DNA of 64,000 nt from Osedax frankpressi (lineage: Eukaryota > Annelida > Polychaeta > Sabellida > Siboglinidae): contig OZ038314.1 in the NCBI GenBank assembly GCA_964035775.1, forward strand, positions 31,318,947 to 31,382,946. Direction: 5' to 3'. Both the position numbers and the translations under genes were made by a program. Each line of letters begins with the position of its first letter. Positions within the stretch are counted from its first letter, which is position 1. The notes below the pieces were generated by a model, which was not told where the DNA came from, did no database searches, and saw only the letters and a program-made list of their open reading frames with translations. This document shows, in pieces, positions 1-13,199 of this stretch.

Positions 1-201
1 GCGATGAATAATCCCTTTCCTTCCATAAATGGAGGAATGGTGACCAACGTTAGAAATGGACACCTTGAACCTCCTTTCGGCCTGGATACTTACAATACCA
101 AGTTGAATGAAATAGGCGTGTCGCTGGATGACCGGAACCCGGCCAATAACGCCATCGATCGCCTGTACTCCATGCAGAACAACTATTTCAACAATATCTG
201 A
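1..201 (+). CDS. C-terminal coding exon of an unrecognised protein (5' end outside window)
   Basis: An open frame enters from the left edge and ends at a TGA at 199-201, giving 66 residues in the window. The composition is balanced and the codons are varied (ACC, CTG, GGC, GCC), unlike the AT-rich DNA that follows, so it is very probably coding. The peptide is hydrophilic and Asn-rich, with stretches such as LEPPFGLDTYNTKLNEIG and a C-terminus ending in NNYFNNI. It has no membrane segment, cysteine or recognisable catalytic motif, and resembles the cytosolic tail of a larger protein. The Met codon at 4-6 is not necessarily a start: the frame is open to the window edge, and no splice acceptor can be judged. 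I do not recognise the family. The stop is clear; the identity is unknown. Confidence 0.7.
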   Translation, partial: AMNNPFPSINGGMVTNVRNGHLEPPFGLDTYNTKLNEIGVSLDDRNPANNAIDRLYSMQNNYFNNI

Positions 202-600
202 ACGTACCGAGAGTTGCAACCGCAAAGTATTCACACGCGCATTCGCTAGTATTCTAATTCACCATGGCAACGACTACCATCACGATAACCTCCCGGGTGT
301 TAACCTCCTCACTCGCCACAAACGTTACAACTGCCACACCTACCGTAACTACAACCGAGGCTACACCTATTATAACGAAATGGCCATATCGGTAACTAGC
401 TCCGCGACATCTACGACTAATCCTACCATCAAGTGTATACCCTCAGAGAGCTCCGTCATATCCTAGCCAACACCACCTCAGATAGCGCACCGACGCCGTC
501 ATTTATATTACCGACACAATTATCAATTTCGCAGAACATTCCACAACACGATACTTCTCTATTTATTGTACGAGCCGAACGATTCACGTATTATTAATTT
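202..600 (+). other. Probable 3' UTR with a small Thr-rich open frame (264-395)
   Basis: Balanced base composition continues for about 360 bases after the stop codon and then collapses into AT-rich DNA near 560-600, which suggests transcribed or constrained sequence. Inside it a 43-codon frame starts at an ATG (264) in an ACCATGG context and stops at TAA 393-395. It encodes a Thr-rich peptide (MATTTITITSR...). A second overlapping frame is open from 128 to 466. The overlap of two frames and the simple Thr bias make a real second protein doubtful. No AATAAA occurs close by; the first plausible one lies near 995. Confidence 0.4.
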
Positions 601-2361
601 TGTATTCCGTTATATTTTACGACGTGACAAAAGTCTACACTCTCTAAAACCTAATTATTTAATTTATTTTTCCAAGAAAAGTATAAATAGACTTGTGTCC
701 CATTGTTCTCAAAAGAATCTTTCCGGATATCAATGATTCTAACGGTAAATATCGTTAAGCAACAATAGAATGAATAGCATTTAGACTATATATAAAACAA
801 AATTATTACTATGTTTATATATCGTTACTAAGTATTATTTTTTATATATCGAGATAGTATTGATCATGTCCTTTTATTTTTCATTTTATATTATGACGTA
901 ATCAATTGTGTAAATAAGTATTTCTAGTAAAACCTTCCCACGTAATTTTAAAATCTTTTACACATTGAACGTATTTCTATTTCAAATTATTTAATTAATA
1001 AATAATCCTATAAAATATATGATTTATTTTGATTTATTTTCAAAAATAAAAAACTTATATAAATTGAATGCCTTAAAATGTGAAATGACATATAATACAT
1101 AAAACAGCAATATCATTGTTTTCATTGAATGCACGACGTAAAATGTACGTCGTACATCGTACGTATACCTAAATAAACTAATGTATAACTATATCAAGTT
1201 TATATTATTCCTATAAGATTATAAACCAGATATAATTAGTTGAATAGCTGTATTGTATATTAATTACAAATTATGTATAATTATCACAACGAATTTCTGC
1301 AATAACTCTATTTAATATATAGTTAGTTATTACTGCTACATGTGCAAAATACAAATTTCTGAAACAGGAATACAATATATTTATGTATACAAAGTAAATG
1401 TATAAAACTAACTATAATATAATATATAGGTATATAACCTATTAATAAATATATGATATACCTATTATAAGATTATAACCCAATTCAATTATGTCACCAC
1501 AATACTTTTATTAACATTGTATTTTATTTGAATGTTTGCGTTGAAGTGTCAAAAGTATTTTAAGTTATATTCTGAACATACGAAATATAATTCAAATTAT
1601 GAATTAAACAAATAGAAAGATTGTTCATATTAATTATTACGTATAGTTTATTTTAATATATCACTTACATATTATTCGTATATACATTGTAAACTAGTTT
1701 GTAAGTTTTATAACGGATAGTTTATCAAAAGAAATTATTATATTATCAATATGTGTATTTTTGTTACTATATCTTCTTTTAAAATTATAAATCGCATACA
1801 TTTAATCATATGAGTATTGCGTAATATATTGCAGTTATTAGTAATTGATTTGATATCAAACATTATTGAATAGTTTGATATAGCAGTAAAAAGATAATTT
1901 GTAAACTGTAAGTTTGTTTTTAGTTGCCCTCCGTCATTGTAACTGTTGTGCGTATATTACATAATTATAAATTATATATTACAAACATATGATATCATAT
2001 ACATTAGTAAAACACTGTTGTAGTAGTGTCCAAATAACTCACTAAGTTATTATACCTTAATAAAATTTAAACAAATTAACATTCATAAAAAACGTTTTAA
2101 ATAATTATCTAACAAATTAAAATTTGCTAAAATTATCAATTTTATGTAAGCAACAACGAAAATTACTCATTTGAGTGAAGTATACAAATAACAATATTAC
2201 TATGAATTATAATTAATAATCACAAATCTTATGTACATGGAATTCATAATTTTGTTTATTTTATATCTTTAGATTATAATAGTAGTTAGTATACATATTT
2301 ATATTTTGAGGTAACTAATTATTTATAAAACTAATACAATAATGTTGTTTCAATTTGTTTT

Positions 2362-2426
<65 letters not shown>

Positions 2427-3514
2427 GTGTTGTTTAGAAAGGTGATATAGTGATATTAAAATGTATATTTGATTTGTATGAAATTTATCATTTACGTGTT
2501 GATAAAAAACAGAAACAGAGTATATATATAATGTATAAACACCTTATTTAAAAATCTAAATAAATTATTGATATAAGGTATATATATATATATATATATA
2601 GAAATTGTATCTGTAAAGATAATACTATAACCTTAACAATAATTTAAGTGTGATAATTATATTAAAACGTAAGAAAAAACACTGTAGAAATTAAATATGA
2701 AAATGGCTAAAATATAAAACTTTGAAACATTTAAACTATAAAAATAATATCATAATAAAAACATTGATTAATTACTACTGGAATTAGTTTCTCGGGTAAG
2801 GAAATAACATGATTTTAACTGGGTATTTAAAATATATCTTTATACATTATGATATAATGCAAGGTATTGTTGAATGTATAAATTTACTTTTCATAACTTA
2901 TCATGAGCTAAGAGAACCCTTGACGGTAAAATCGTATCAAGGTCAAATTATTTACATATTATCCATTCGATAGCTTTATTTATGAATTCCTTATTATCAA
3001 ATGGAATAACAACATCTGTTGTCATACATAAGTATATCAGGTATTTATTATTGTTTGACGATTTCATTATTGTATTTAGTCTAGCCTATCTCTGATTTTA
3101 GAAATGATAATAGTAGCTTTTGTTTAAGTATACACTCTTATATAATAAAAGGGCACTCATTTAATATGTGGTGTACGTATCAATAGAAACTGTAAGGTTT
3201 CTGTAACATTCGAACGTATAAACGAGTGAACATTTGTATAGAGCCGTGAACATTTTCTTGTAAGTAGAGTTCAATGACTTCAAGCAATAACATTAAGTAG
3301 CAAAGTTTAATAATTACATTTTTATTTCATTAAAACATCATATGCCATTATACCATTATTCTCTTAAAAAGAATTGCTATAACCAATATTTGCAACTATA
3401 GAATGGTATTTGTTTATACATATATAAATATAAAACGAAAGAAAAATACAGATATCCAGGTATCAACTTTCTGGCTTAACTGCAAATGGCTCGTCCTGGT
3501 AGCTTTCATTTAGG

Positions 3515-3585
<71 letters not shown>

Positions 3586-4210
3586 CTGTGTGTGTTATTT
3601 ATATTTTAACCGAGATTTATAGATAATATGGATTAAATGATTTAGAAAATATCACATTATATTTGAACATATGTATACAATATCATTTTAAACTACATTA
3701 TGCATACATATAAAATACTTCTTGCAATTTCATCCAATACATTTAACAATTGATCTTGTAAATACATATATTATAATAATTATAAATATAATTGTTAACA
3801 CCCAAACTTCGTTAAACATTTTAATTTTGAGAAAGTTTTACGATAAATATAACATAACAATAAATAATGAGTCTATTAGAAGTAACATATTTTACTATGC
3901 AAACGTTAAATATAAATTAAAACATAAATATAAATTAAATATAAATTAAAGAAATATCAATGAAAATAAAATAAAGATAAACATCATTATGTTATATAAT
4001 ATATATTTAATATTGTTTATATGAATAACAAAATTATAATTACTCTCATTAAGGCACTTGTAGCTCATTAATTAGCGCTTAACTTTATTTATTAGTTAGT
4101 AAATTGTTATATGGCAGATAAATTAACAGATAAATGACATCTTAAATTTATAAAATATCTTAATATCATAATATATAATATACTAAATATATATATATAT
4201 ATACTATATA

Positions 4211-4259
<49 letters not shown>

Positions 4260-5880
4260 AATAAATATTGTTAATTTAAATTATTAATAATTATTAATAA
4301 TTATTATTAGTATGTAATACTATAGTTTTAAATTGATTTATCAATATTAAATAGAATGTTGGATTATAAGAATAACGGTATGTCTATAAAGTTATTTAAA
4401 TTGTCCACATTTACTATTAATTTATATTACTAAACTTTTTGATATCCATAATATTCTTGACAAGTTATTTTTGTTTAATTTAATATGAACTAAATATAAA
4501 CTATGAACTTTTAAATCTAAAATAACTATTAGCTAATATATCAATCTAATATAACTATGAATTAATGAATAATTAATACAATTTCTAACTATTTAATGTT
4601 ACACTTTAATATGAGTGTACATTTCTTAGATAGTTTGGACAATACCAGTTATATTAATTACCTGATATCTCTAAACAGTTTAGATAATGTCTCAAAAATA
4701 CAAATATTTCTAAAAATATATATATAATATGTGTTACAAGGTCCCGATATATTATTTATAATACTTATTTCATCTTAACAGTATAACTAATACTATATAT
4801 GTTATGCATCATTTAATCGATTAATAATTATGATTGTATATAGATTATAATAAATTTAAATAAATCTACCTGAAATTAAAATTTCAGTGATAAACTGTTT
4901 ATAATAAACATAAAGAAAAAATAGATGAAAAAAATGACATTTGTATCATTGGTATTGATTATTTATTAACAATATCAATTTTTGTTATTTACAAATATAT
5001 TAATATATTAATAGGGGTTTGAGATGTAATTTAAATATACAGTAAATGATTATTGTTTGAATAACAGTAATAAAATTAAGTAGTACTTTATTAAATCGTT
5101 AATAAATTAATTAATAATGTCTACCCTTTTTATAGTATATCTTGCAATTCAATTTCAACAATTGAAAAGAGTATTTTTTTATTACGAAACAAAGGATTGT
5201 TAGGTTTTGCATTCTTCAAGATAGTGTTAGAATATTTAATATGAAAATAAAATAAGTCATATTTTAGTCAATAAATCAAATTGTTTAGTTACTAGAATAT
5301 TATACTATTATATCATAATATACTATATTATACTAATATATTATATTATATTATTAAATAATTTATTATATTATACTATTAATAATATATGTTATATTAT
5401 TTTTATTTATTCTTCTACTATTATAATGTTACAGAATTGAATTTAATAATTTATAAAATTATAAAATAAATTGCTAATATTTTGCTAAAAAAATTCTCGC
5501 AGCAATTATATAAATATCATTATTCAGATTATTAAAAATAAAATTATAGAAATTCAGTTATAAAAAATTATTGTCTGCGACAATAATTGATATATTTTGA
5601 GTTCATATATTGAGTTATAAATAGCTTGTATATCGTTTGAAATAAATATTTTATAATAATTGAGTTTATATTTTTTATATGATATGGAAATTTTCCAATT
5701 ATATCACAAATCGTGTATTTAATTAAATTAGGATATACAATTATATTATAGAATATTATATCGAATGTTATATCAATTAAATATTCTCAGATGCATATTT
5801 CATTTTCAAATATTGTATTATTCGGTGACTTATTATTATATATTATATTGTCAAATATTACGAATAAGTAAATATATCTC
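600..5880. other. AT-rich intergenic DNA without a supportable gene
   Basis: Five kilobases of A/T-dominated sequence with stops in all frames every few codons. Its main structure is (AT)n: 2364-2426, 2580-2601, 3517-3577 and 4188-4256. There is a short TA/TTA-rich degenerate tract at 5290-5410. A palindrome-rich ACGTCGTAC element occurs near 1134-1166 and is echoed near 25911-25935. I see no exon, RNA gene or recognisable transposon. Confidence 0.6.
3517..3595. repeat. (AT)n followed by a short (GT)n
   Basis: About 60 bases of perfect TA dinucleotides run into a short TG tract interrupted once. The AT-to-GT junction is the same compound form seen at 28552, 41240 and 45955. Confidence 0.9.
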
Positions 5881-6166
5881 TCTCTGGAGAGTTCAGCATT
5901 GGTTCCTCGTTGTGGAATATTGAGGGGAGACGGGTGGGGTATAACGTGTGAATGATTTGGTATATATGGATTGTTAGTACTAGGATAGTACTAGTGTTAG
6001 TACTAGTTCTTGTATAGTACTAGAAATAATAAGTGATCTTTCTAATTCAAGATAACTGACTACAAAGTTTCTACTGATTTAACATTCAATAATGCGACAT
6101 TTCTATAGTAGCTCCAAATCTAAACTCATTTTATATCTTAGAATGTATGTCACCGTCTTCTTTAGA
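5880..6166. other. Unique left flank of the 17-bp array, with repeated TAGTACTAG motifs
   Basis: The composition is more balanced than the neighbouring DNA. Between about 5975 and 6025 the self-complementary motif AGTACTA recurs four times (GTTAGTACTAG, ATAGTACTAG, GTTAGTACTAG, ATAGTACTAG) and could fold into alternative small hairpins. I cannot assign a function or element family. Confidence 0.45.
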
Positions 6167-7710
6167 GTATTTGTTACTTTGGTATATTCGTTACTTTGGT
6201 ATATTCGTTACTTTGGTATATTCGTTACTTTGGTATATTCGATACTTTGGTATATTCGTTACTTTGGTATATTCGTTACTTTGGTATATTCGTTACTTTG
6301 GTATATTCGTTACTTTGGTATATTCGTTACTTTGGTATATTCGTTACTTTGGTATATTCGTTACTTTGGTATATTCGTTACTTTGGTATATTCGTTACTT
6401 TGGTATATTCGTTACTTTGGTATATTCGTTACTTTGGTATATTCGTTACTTTGGTATATTCGTTACTTTGGTATATTCGTTACTTTGGTAGATTCGTTAC
6501 TTTGGTATATTCGTTACTTTGGTATATTCGTTACTTTGGTATATTCGTTACTTTGGTATATTCGTTACTTTGGTATATTCGTTACTTTGGTATATTCGTT
6601 ACTTTGGTATATTCGTTACTTTGGTATATTCGTTACTTTGGTATATTCGTTACTTTGGTATATTCGTTACTTTGGTATATTCGTTACTTTGGTATATTCG
6701 TTACTTTGGTATATTCGTTACTTTGGTATATTCGTTACTTTGGTATATTCGTTACTTTGGTATATTCGTTACTTTGGTATATTCGTTACTTTGGTATATT
6801 CGTTACTTTGGTATATTCGTTACTTTGGTATATTCGTTACTTTGGTATATTCGTTACTTTGGTATATTCGTTACTTTGGTATATTCGTTACTTTGGTATA
6901 TTCGTTACTTTTGTATATTCGTTACTTTGGTATATTCGTTACTTTGGTATATTCGTTACTTTGGTATATTCGTTACTTTGGTATATTCGATACTTTGGTA
7001 TATTCGTTACTTTGGTATATTCGTTACTTTGGTATATTCGTTACTTTGGTATATTCGTTACTTTGGTATATTCGTTACTTTGGTATATTCGTTACTTTGG
7101 TATATTCGTTACTTTGGTATATTCGTTACTTTGGTATATTCGTTACTTTGGTATATTCGTTACTTTGGTATATTCGTTACTTTGGTATATTCGTTACTTT
7201 GGTATATTCGTTACTTTGGTATATTCGTTACTTTGGTATATTCGTTACTTTGGTATATTCGTTACTTTGGTATATTCGTTACTTTGGTATATTCGTTACT
7301 TTGGTATATTCGTTACTTTGGTATATTCGTTACTTTTGTATATTCGTTACTTTGGTATATTCGTTACTTTGGTATATTCGTTACTTTGGTATATTCGTTA
7401 CTTTGGTATATTCGATACTTTGGTATATTCGTTACTTTGGTATATTCGTTACTTTGGTATATTCGTTACTTTGGTATATTCGTTACTTTGGTATATTCGT
7501 TACTTTGGTATATTCGTTACTTTGGTATATTCGTTACTTTGGTATATTCGTTACGTTGGTATATTCGATACTTTGGTATATTCGTTACTTTGGTATATTC
7601 GTTACTTTGGTATATTCGTTACTTTGGTATATTCGTTACTTTGGTATATTCGTTACTTTGGTATATTCGTTACTTTGGTATATTCGTTACTTTGGTATAT
7701 TCGTTACTTC
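6167..7710. repeat. Minisatellite, 17-bp unit GTATATTCGTTACTTTG, about 90 copies
   Basis: About 1.54 kb of head-to-tail 17-bp units, with only scattered single-base variants such as TTTGG to TTTTG, TTCGTT to TTCGAT and one TTACGTTGG. The first unit (near 6167) is shorter and degenerate, and the last unit changes to TTACTTCGGCG at the right edge. Because 17 is not a multiple of 3 and the unit contains no stop trinucleotide, all three + frames stay open and spell a 17-residue period (VYSLLWYIRYFGIFVTL). This is a by-product of the repeat, not a protein gene: no start context, splice site or codon signal supports translation. The near identity of the units indicates recent or ongoing homogenisation. 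Confidence 0.95.
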
Positions 7711-9045
7711 GGCGAGCTAGTTACATATCCAAGCATCATACAAATTTAGCAAACTCCTCCGATGTATTGTGGGCCATTATTTGATAATATAACTCCCAGC
7801 ATCCCTAAAGAATATTCTTGATACATCACAAATAATATTCCTAGTTTTACTAGATTCAAGTATTACCACTTCCGGAAATAAAATATTCCTTTCCCCAAAA
7901 TTCAAATAAACAGTATGCAGGGTATATCAGGCTACATTCTAGTTTTTAGATTTCCCTTATGATATTTGGTTGGCATTTTATACTCCAAAGAAAGTTGTCA
8001 TATTACTCATACGGCCGGACAATGCCACTGATTGTCTTTCCACTACTCTATTTTTTATAATGCCAAGTGACCTTGAAGTAATTATTTAGTATATCTAATC
8101 CACAGTAAGTTTGTATTACTATATAGATCCGTTGATATGATAGAAAGTATGGTCTCATGACAGAATTTAAAAATAATAAACACTTTAAAGTTGTATATAA
8201 TATTTTATGATCCAACAACTTATTGCATCATTTGTTTGAGCTTTTCATATATGATCAATTTGTATAGCCGTTATACTGTGATCTCTTTCTCAATTTAACT
8301 CCATTTTGATATATTCTATAGCTTTTCTAGTATCTAATCTTATAGGTACATCTGATAAGAGATCTGATTATCCTTTCCGTATATGTTTGATTATATATGA
8401 ATAATACTTTGCCCGATCCCTAAACTTCTGTATACTGGTAGATAAAGCATCTATAGTGTTAGATGTTAGTATTTTCTCTAAAATTTATAATCTGTTTCGA
8501 TACTTACCTATTTTAACGTTAATATTATTCTGAACTTATTAATGCCCGTACATACAATTGCCAAACATTCAAATTTGGTGTATGCACATCTCGAGTTAGC
8601 GATTGTGAGATATCAATTAGCTGCATTTTATTTTGCTTATACAGGTTCTACTGTATATGGTATTGCATACTTCTACCTAGTTCCACTATATATGGTATTG
8701 CATAATACTACCAAGTTCCACTTGATATAATATTGCCTAGACTACCAGGTTCCACTTGATATGGTATTTCATAATACAACCAGGTCTCACTTGATATGGT
8801 ATTTCATAATACTACCAGATTCCACTTTATATGGTATTGCCTAATACTACCTAGTTCCACTTTATATGGTATTGCCTAATACTACCTAGTTCCACTTGAT
8901 ATGGTATTGCCTAATACTACCAGGTTCGACTTGATATGGTATTGCCTAATGCTACCAGGTTCCACTTGAAATAATATGTTCCTATAGACTGTATACTTAA
9001 CTGTTTAACAGTTCCCTATAGACTTTATACTTAACACTTAACTGT
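7711..9045. other. Moderately AT-rich unique segment, possibly an old decayed insertion
   Basis: This block flanks the 17-bp array on the right and is visibly richer in G/C than the DNA on either side of the combined 5.9-9.0 kb region. No strand or frame gives a protein I recognise, and stops are frequent. The composition step and the presence of two tandem arrays inside the same block suggest an old inserted element that has lost its coding capacity. I found no terminal repeats to prove it. A short duplication around CCTATAGACT...TATACTTAAC is visible at about 8983-9035. Confidence 0.35.
8641..8975. repeat. Diverged tandem repeat, unit about 35 bp, 9-10 copies
   Basis: The core GGTTCCACTTGATATGGTAT followed by TGCCTAATACTACCA recurs about every 35 bases. 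Copies differ by several substitutions (for example TTTCATAATAC for TTGCCTAATAC), so this array is older than the adjacent 17-bp array. Confidence 0.85.
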
Positions 9046-12000
9046 TTTGAACATTATTTCTCTAAGTTTAATGTTATATCTTATTTATTGCCTTCTCTAG
9101 TATTATTTCATAATCATTTTTCGAGTTTGTAAATATCAATATATATTCTGTTTCTACTATAACTTGAATATTCAGTATTTATGATATTTCCCGTTTCAAT
9201 GTATCCGGTTCTATATTTAGTCCAAACAGTTAACTACGGAATCTGAATATTTATTATTACTAAACAAATATCTGCGAATGATTAAATTGTTAGCATTACG
9301 GTATTTGTTATTAAATATAGATTGGAAACCCGTAAGATCATAGATTTATAAATTTCGAATTGAAGAAATAAAGAAATTAATAAATTTACAACGAGATGAA
9401 ATGTTATTTACATTTTAAAATAATTCGTAAGAAAATATATGATTAAACATTTTATAAATTACACTTTTTTTTATTTAATGCAAACAATAGAAATGCACAT
9501 AATTTCTTTATTTATGTTTTATAAAAATGCAGATAAATGCAGAAATAATATCAATTGAATACTATTTCCTGTAATCATTTTTAGTAGTATTAATTAGAAA
9601 CATTAGAATATAAGATAATTATATATAATATAAATAAATAAAAACTTTAAAGAAACGTTAGTAATACTTAAAACAACCATAAATTATGTTATACTTCAAT
9701 ATGTTCATTGGTGTGATATTAAACATATTTATATGCTACTATAAAATTGAAATGTCAATATTTATAAATATTCATTTATATTTCTCAATAATGTATTAAT
9801 TAGTGCAGTATATAGTATGTATAATTAATTATTAAAATTTTATTATCGGATGGTTTCTAAACAATGTTTGAATGGACTATTGAGAAAATTGTACATGTAA
9901 TATTAGTAAATGTACTTTCCGTCGGACAGTCATTAAATACAATCATTTCGAAGTGAATAATTTAATTTAAATAATAATTGTATTTTGTATAACATACGAT
10001 ACATGGATTGCAACCATGGGATATTTTAATCGTTTGTTCATTCAAAATAATCTATAATCCAACTGTAACCAGTACGAGTAGAACTAATATATTACATCAG
10101 TAACCATATTCATATTATCTAATACCACAATTAATAACATAGTAACTAACTTCAAAAATATTAGAATATGGACATGGTATTTTCCGACGAGATTTAACTT
10201 ATCAATAAAATGCTCAAGCAACCTAGCCCAATCTTATCTATTGATAATCTAAGTATATATTAATAATTATAGATTCAAAGTTTCTAATTTATATTTAATA
10301 TCAACATATATTTAATACAAATTAATTTATGAAATATTGAGAATGTTGATTACTGAATACAAATTTTCAATGTATTATATGTATTTTTTATATCTGGAAT
10401 TATTTAAATTAACTAAATCAACGATATACAAATTCATAATATAACACAACATTATGATTTAGATAGTTAAATTCGAAATAGTCAAAATAAACATAGTGGC
10501 AATAAATTATTTTTGATTTATGGAAATCAATAAATTGTTAATATATGAAATATTTTTTATATATACATTGAGTTAATATATGATAATTTGAATTGCATGT
10601 TCGATGTACGATATTTAAAGGTTGGAATTATGTCGACAATGACAAAGGTTGATATTAAATTTATTATATATATGTATAACAATATTAGCAGTTATTTGAT
10701 ATTAATATTTCAAGATTGAGTAATATACCGTATATATTACACTATATCCACGAATTATTACCAGTTGATATATATGGTATATATAAAATAGAATATAATA
10801 ATAGAATAGGAATATATAGAATAAATCATACTTATACTGACTTATTACTTAACATTTATTATTTAGTTTCTTAAATGATCTACTATATTTCTTATTATAT
10901 GCCAAACAATGTATCCATTGTTAGGATTGAGATAAATCATTTAATATTATATGTCACTTTTTCGCCGCAAGATCAAATCAAAATATAAAATATAGTGGAA
11001 ATCTAGTTCTGTTAATAAAATGAAATAATCAATTTGGTATTTTTTCTGGTAAATTTTGTATCGTAATCCTATATTATTATTCTTTTTTAAAATATTTATA
11101 TTTATATCAAACAAACTGTGTTTTACCTAAATATATAACATAAATTATTAATTAATGATAATCTCTAGTAATTATTTTACCTGAACTTAATTAAATATAT
11201 ACACATTTATATGGTTACATATTATAATATAAATCCTTCATTTAATTGTATCTTATAAAAATCTTATTGTATCTTATAAAATATAAATAATATGGTTTTG
11301 ATGTATGCTTATAGTGTCCATAGATGCCATTAATACCATTATTGCCTTATCTTCTAATTCTAATTCACTAAGACATGTATTATCTATATTGATTACATTT
11401 TTTCCAGTATTGATTGTATAATGATACCTCGATTAAAAATAATTTACTTAAATACTTTTAATCTTCTATTAAATTAGCTGCATTTAAACTATTGCAATGT
11501 TTACACCAAACTCGTATTTACAAATTACTTTATATAACTTTTGATATGTAGCTCTTCACAGGACAGTTCAAACCCTATGCCCATGTTTACATATCAATTT
11601 ATCAATTTAACAAACAAGTAAATAACGACAAATACTATAAAACAATATCCCAAATAAAATGTATAACTATATTAATATATAATAATATATAATACTCTAT
11701 TGCATCATATAAAGTATTATCAATAGGCTAGAACAGACAAACCCTTATTAAAAACTTTATTACATTTACCACATTAAAAATTCTTTGAAAGCCAAAGTTC
11801 CTAATTACATAATTACATAATTACATATCCTATACATAACCGGATTTTGTAAACTATTTTTTACTAAGTTATATAAATTTTTAATATATATTTAAAATTT
11901 ATATTACAATTAATACATTTTAGCCATTTAGCAATAAGAAATGTAAGATAGAATCTAGCTACTTAATAAGCTATTTAAAGTTCTGTCTAACAATAAATCA

Positions 12001-12293
12001 ATTTTGAATAATTTCAAATTAATTGCAATATGATTAAAATATAAATTAGTAAATTATTGTATTAGAATGTTTAACTAATATAAAATAACCAATGTATTGT
12101 TACTTAAACGGAATAAAATACATTCTTACATGGATACCGTAGCTATCAAATAGTTGATAAATAAACAATCCGATCAAATATATATAAATATTGAATTGTT
12201 CACATGATATATATAGAAAAAAATAAAAATTATAATTATATTTATATATATATATAAATATATATAAATATATAAATATATAAATATATATAA

Positions 12294-12324
<31 letters not shown>

Positions 12325-12330
12325 ATATAT
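9046..12330. other. AT-rich intergenic DNA without a supportable gene
   Basis: Continuous A/T-dominated sequence with dense stops. There are occasional balanced patches of under 60 bases, such as around 9900-9930 and 10010-10090, but none forms an exon with splice signals. The right end (12240-12330) is a degenerate ATATAAAT array. Confidence 0.6.
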
Positions 12331-12488
12331 AAATATATATATACATATACTTATATATAATTTGCATATACAAAGTATCTCATATTGATAATTGTGTTAT
12401 TCTAATGTTGAATTTATGTTACACCCCCGTTATCCGATATCACACCTTGATTAATACGTCAGAATTTTAAAACATGACGAGTTTCAAA
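12331..12488. repeat. Copy 1 of a diverged 155-bp direct duplication
   Basis: A run beginning in an ATATAAATATATATATACAT tract and ending in GACGAGTTTCAA is repeated 571 bases downstream (12901-13055), with substitutions and small indels. Shared landmarks are TTTGCATATACAAAGTA, CTCATATTGATAATTGTG and AACATGACGAGTTTC. Both copies sit at the right end of an (AT)n array, so the array and unique tail were probably duplicated together. Confidence 0.85.
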
Positions 12489-12900
12489 ATGATATTTTTC
12501 CATGTTATAAAGAAAAAACATATTATAGAATATAATAATAGTTATATTATTACTAATCATTAAGTAATTACGTTATATTATTATGTAACATATCACGTAT
12601 GAAGATTCCATTATTTCACATGTTCCAAAATAGGACATGATACCGTAATATTCATATTTTAAAGTCGATTTATGTAAATGGAATTAAATAAGTCAATTTT
12701 GTATTTTACATTTATATATTGAATAATTATATCAATATATCAGATAGATATATATTTTGAAACGCATGAGGCATACTAGAGTGCCTAGAGTACACATATA
12801 TATACTTATATATACACACACACACACATACACACACTCACACACACACATATATATATATATATATAAATATATATAAATGTATATATATATATATATA
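12489..12900. other. Spacer between the duplicated copies, ending in (AC)n/(AT)n
   Basis: The left half is unstructured AT-rich DNA. From about 12798 it becomes a CA-rich and then AT-rich microsatellite that runs into copy 2 of the duplication. No gene is supported. Confidence 0.6.
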
Positions 12901-13055
12901 TAAATATATATATACATATACTTATATATAATTTGCATATACAAAGTAACTCATATTGATAATTGTGTTATTCTAATATTGACTTTATGTTATACTCCCG
13001 TTATCTGATGTCACACTTTGATTACGTCAACATTTTAAAATATGACGAGTTTCAA
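12901..13055. repeat. Copy 2 of the diverged 155-bp direct duplication
   Basis: Direct-orientation partner of 12331-12488 at an offset of 571 bases. It differs by scattered substitutions (GTATCTC to GTAACTC, CCCCGTTATCC to CTCCGTTATCT) and a four-base deletion before CGTCA. Confidence 0.85.
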
Positions 13056-13199
13056 TAAAATAAGTAAATAGAATAGTACTTGAAATATATTTGTAAATAA
13101 TATTATAATTTACAACTGTATACCTAAACTTTATTAATACAATGATTATCTTTATACTAATATCCTGCATTGTATTAAGTTAATACGTTAATAAGCATA

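Noticed and set aside
6092-7784. Very long open frames in all three + phases
   Set aside because: They are produced by a stop-free 17-bp unit whose length is not a multiple of 3. No start, splice or codon evidence supports a protein.
7711-9045. Decayed retroelement coding region on the minus strand
   Set aside because: The composition suggests an old insertion, but no reverse transcriptase, integrase or RNase H motif and no terminal repeats could be recognised, so no family is claimed.
12732-12944. Minus-strand Tyr-Ile-rich frame
   Set aside because: Translation of (AT)n and (AC)n microsatellites. The same applies to similar frames at 21293, 23446 (left part), 28467, 40527, 41187, 43031, 45608 and 48549.
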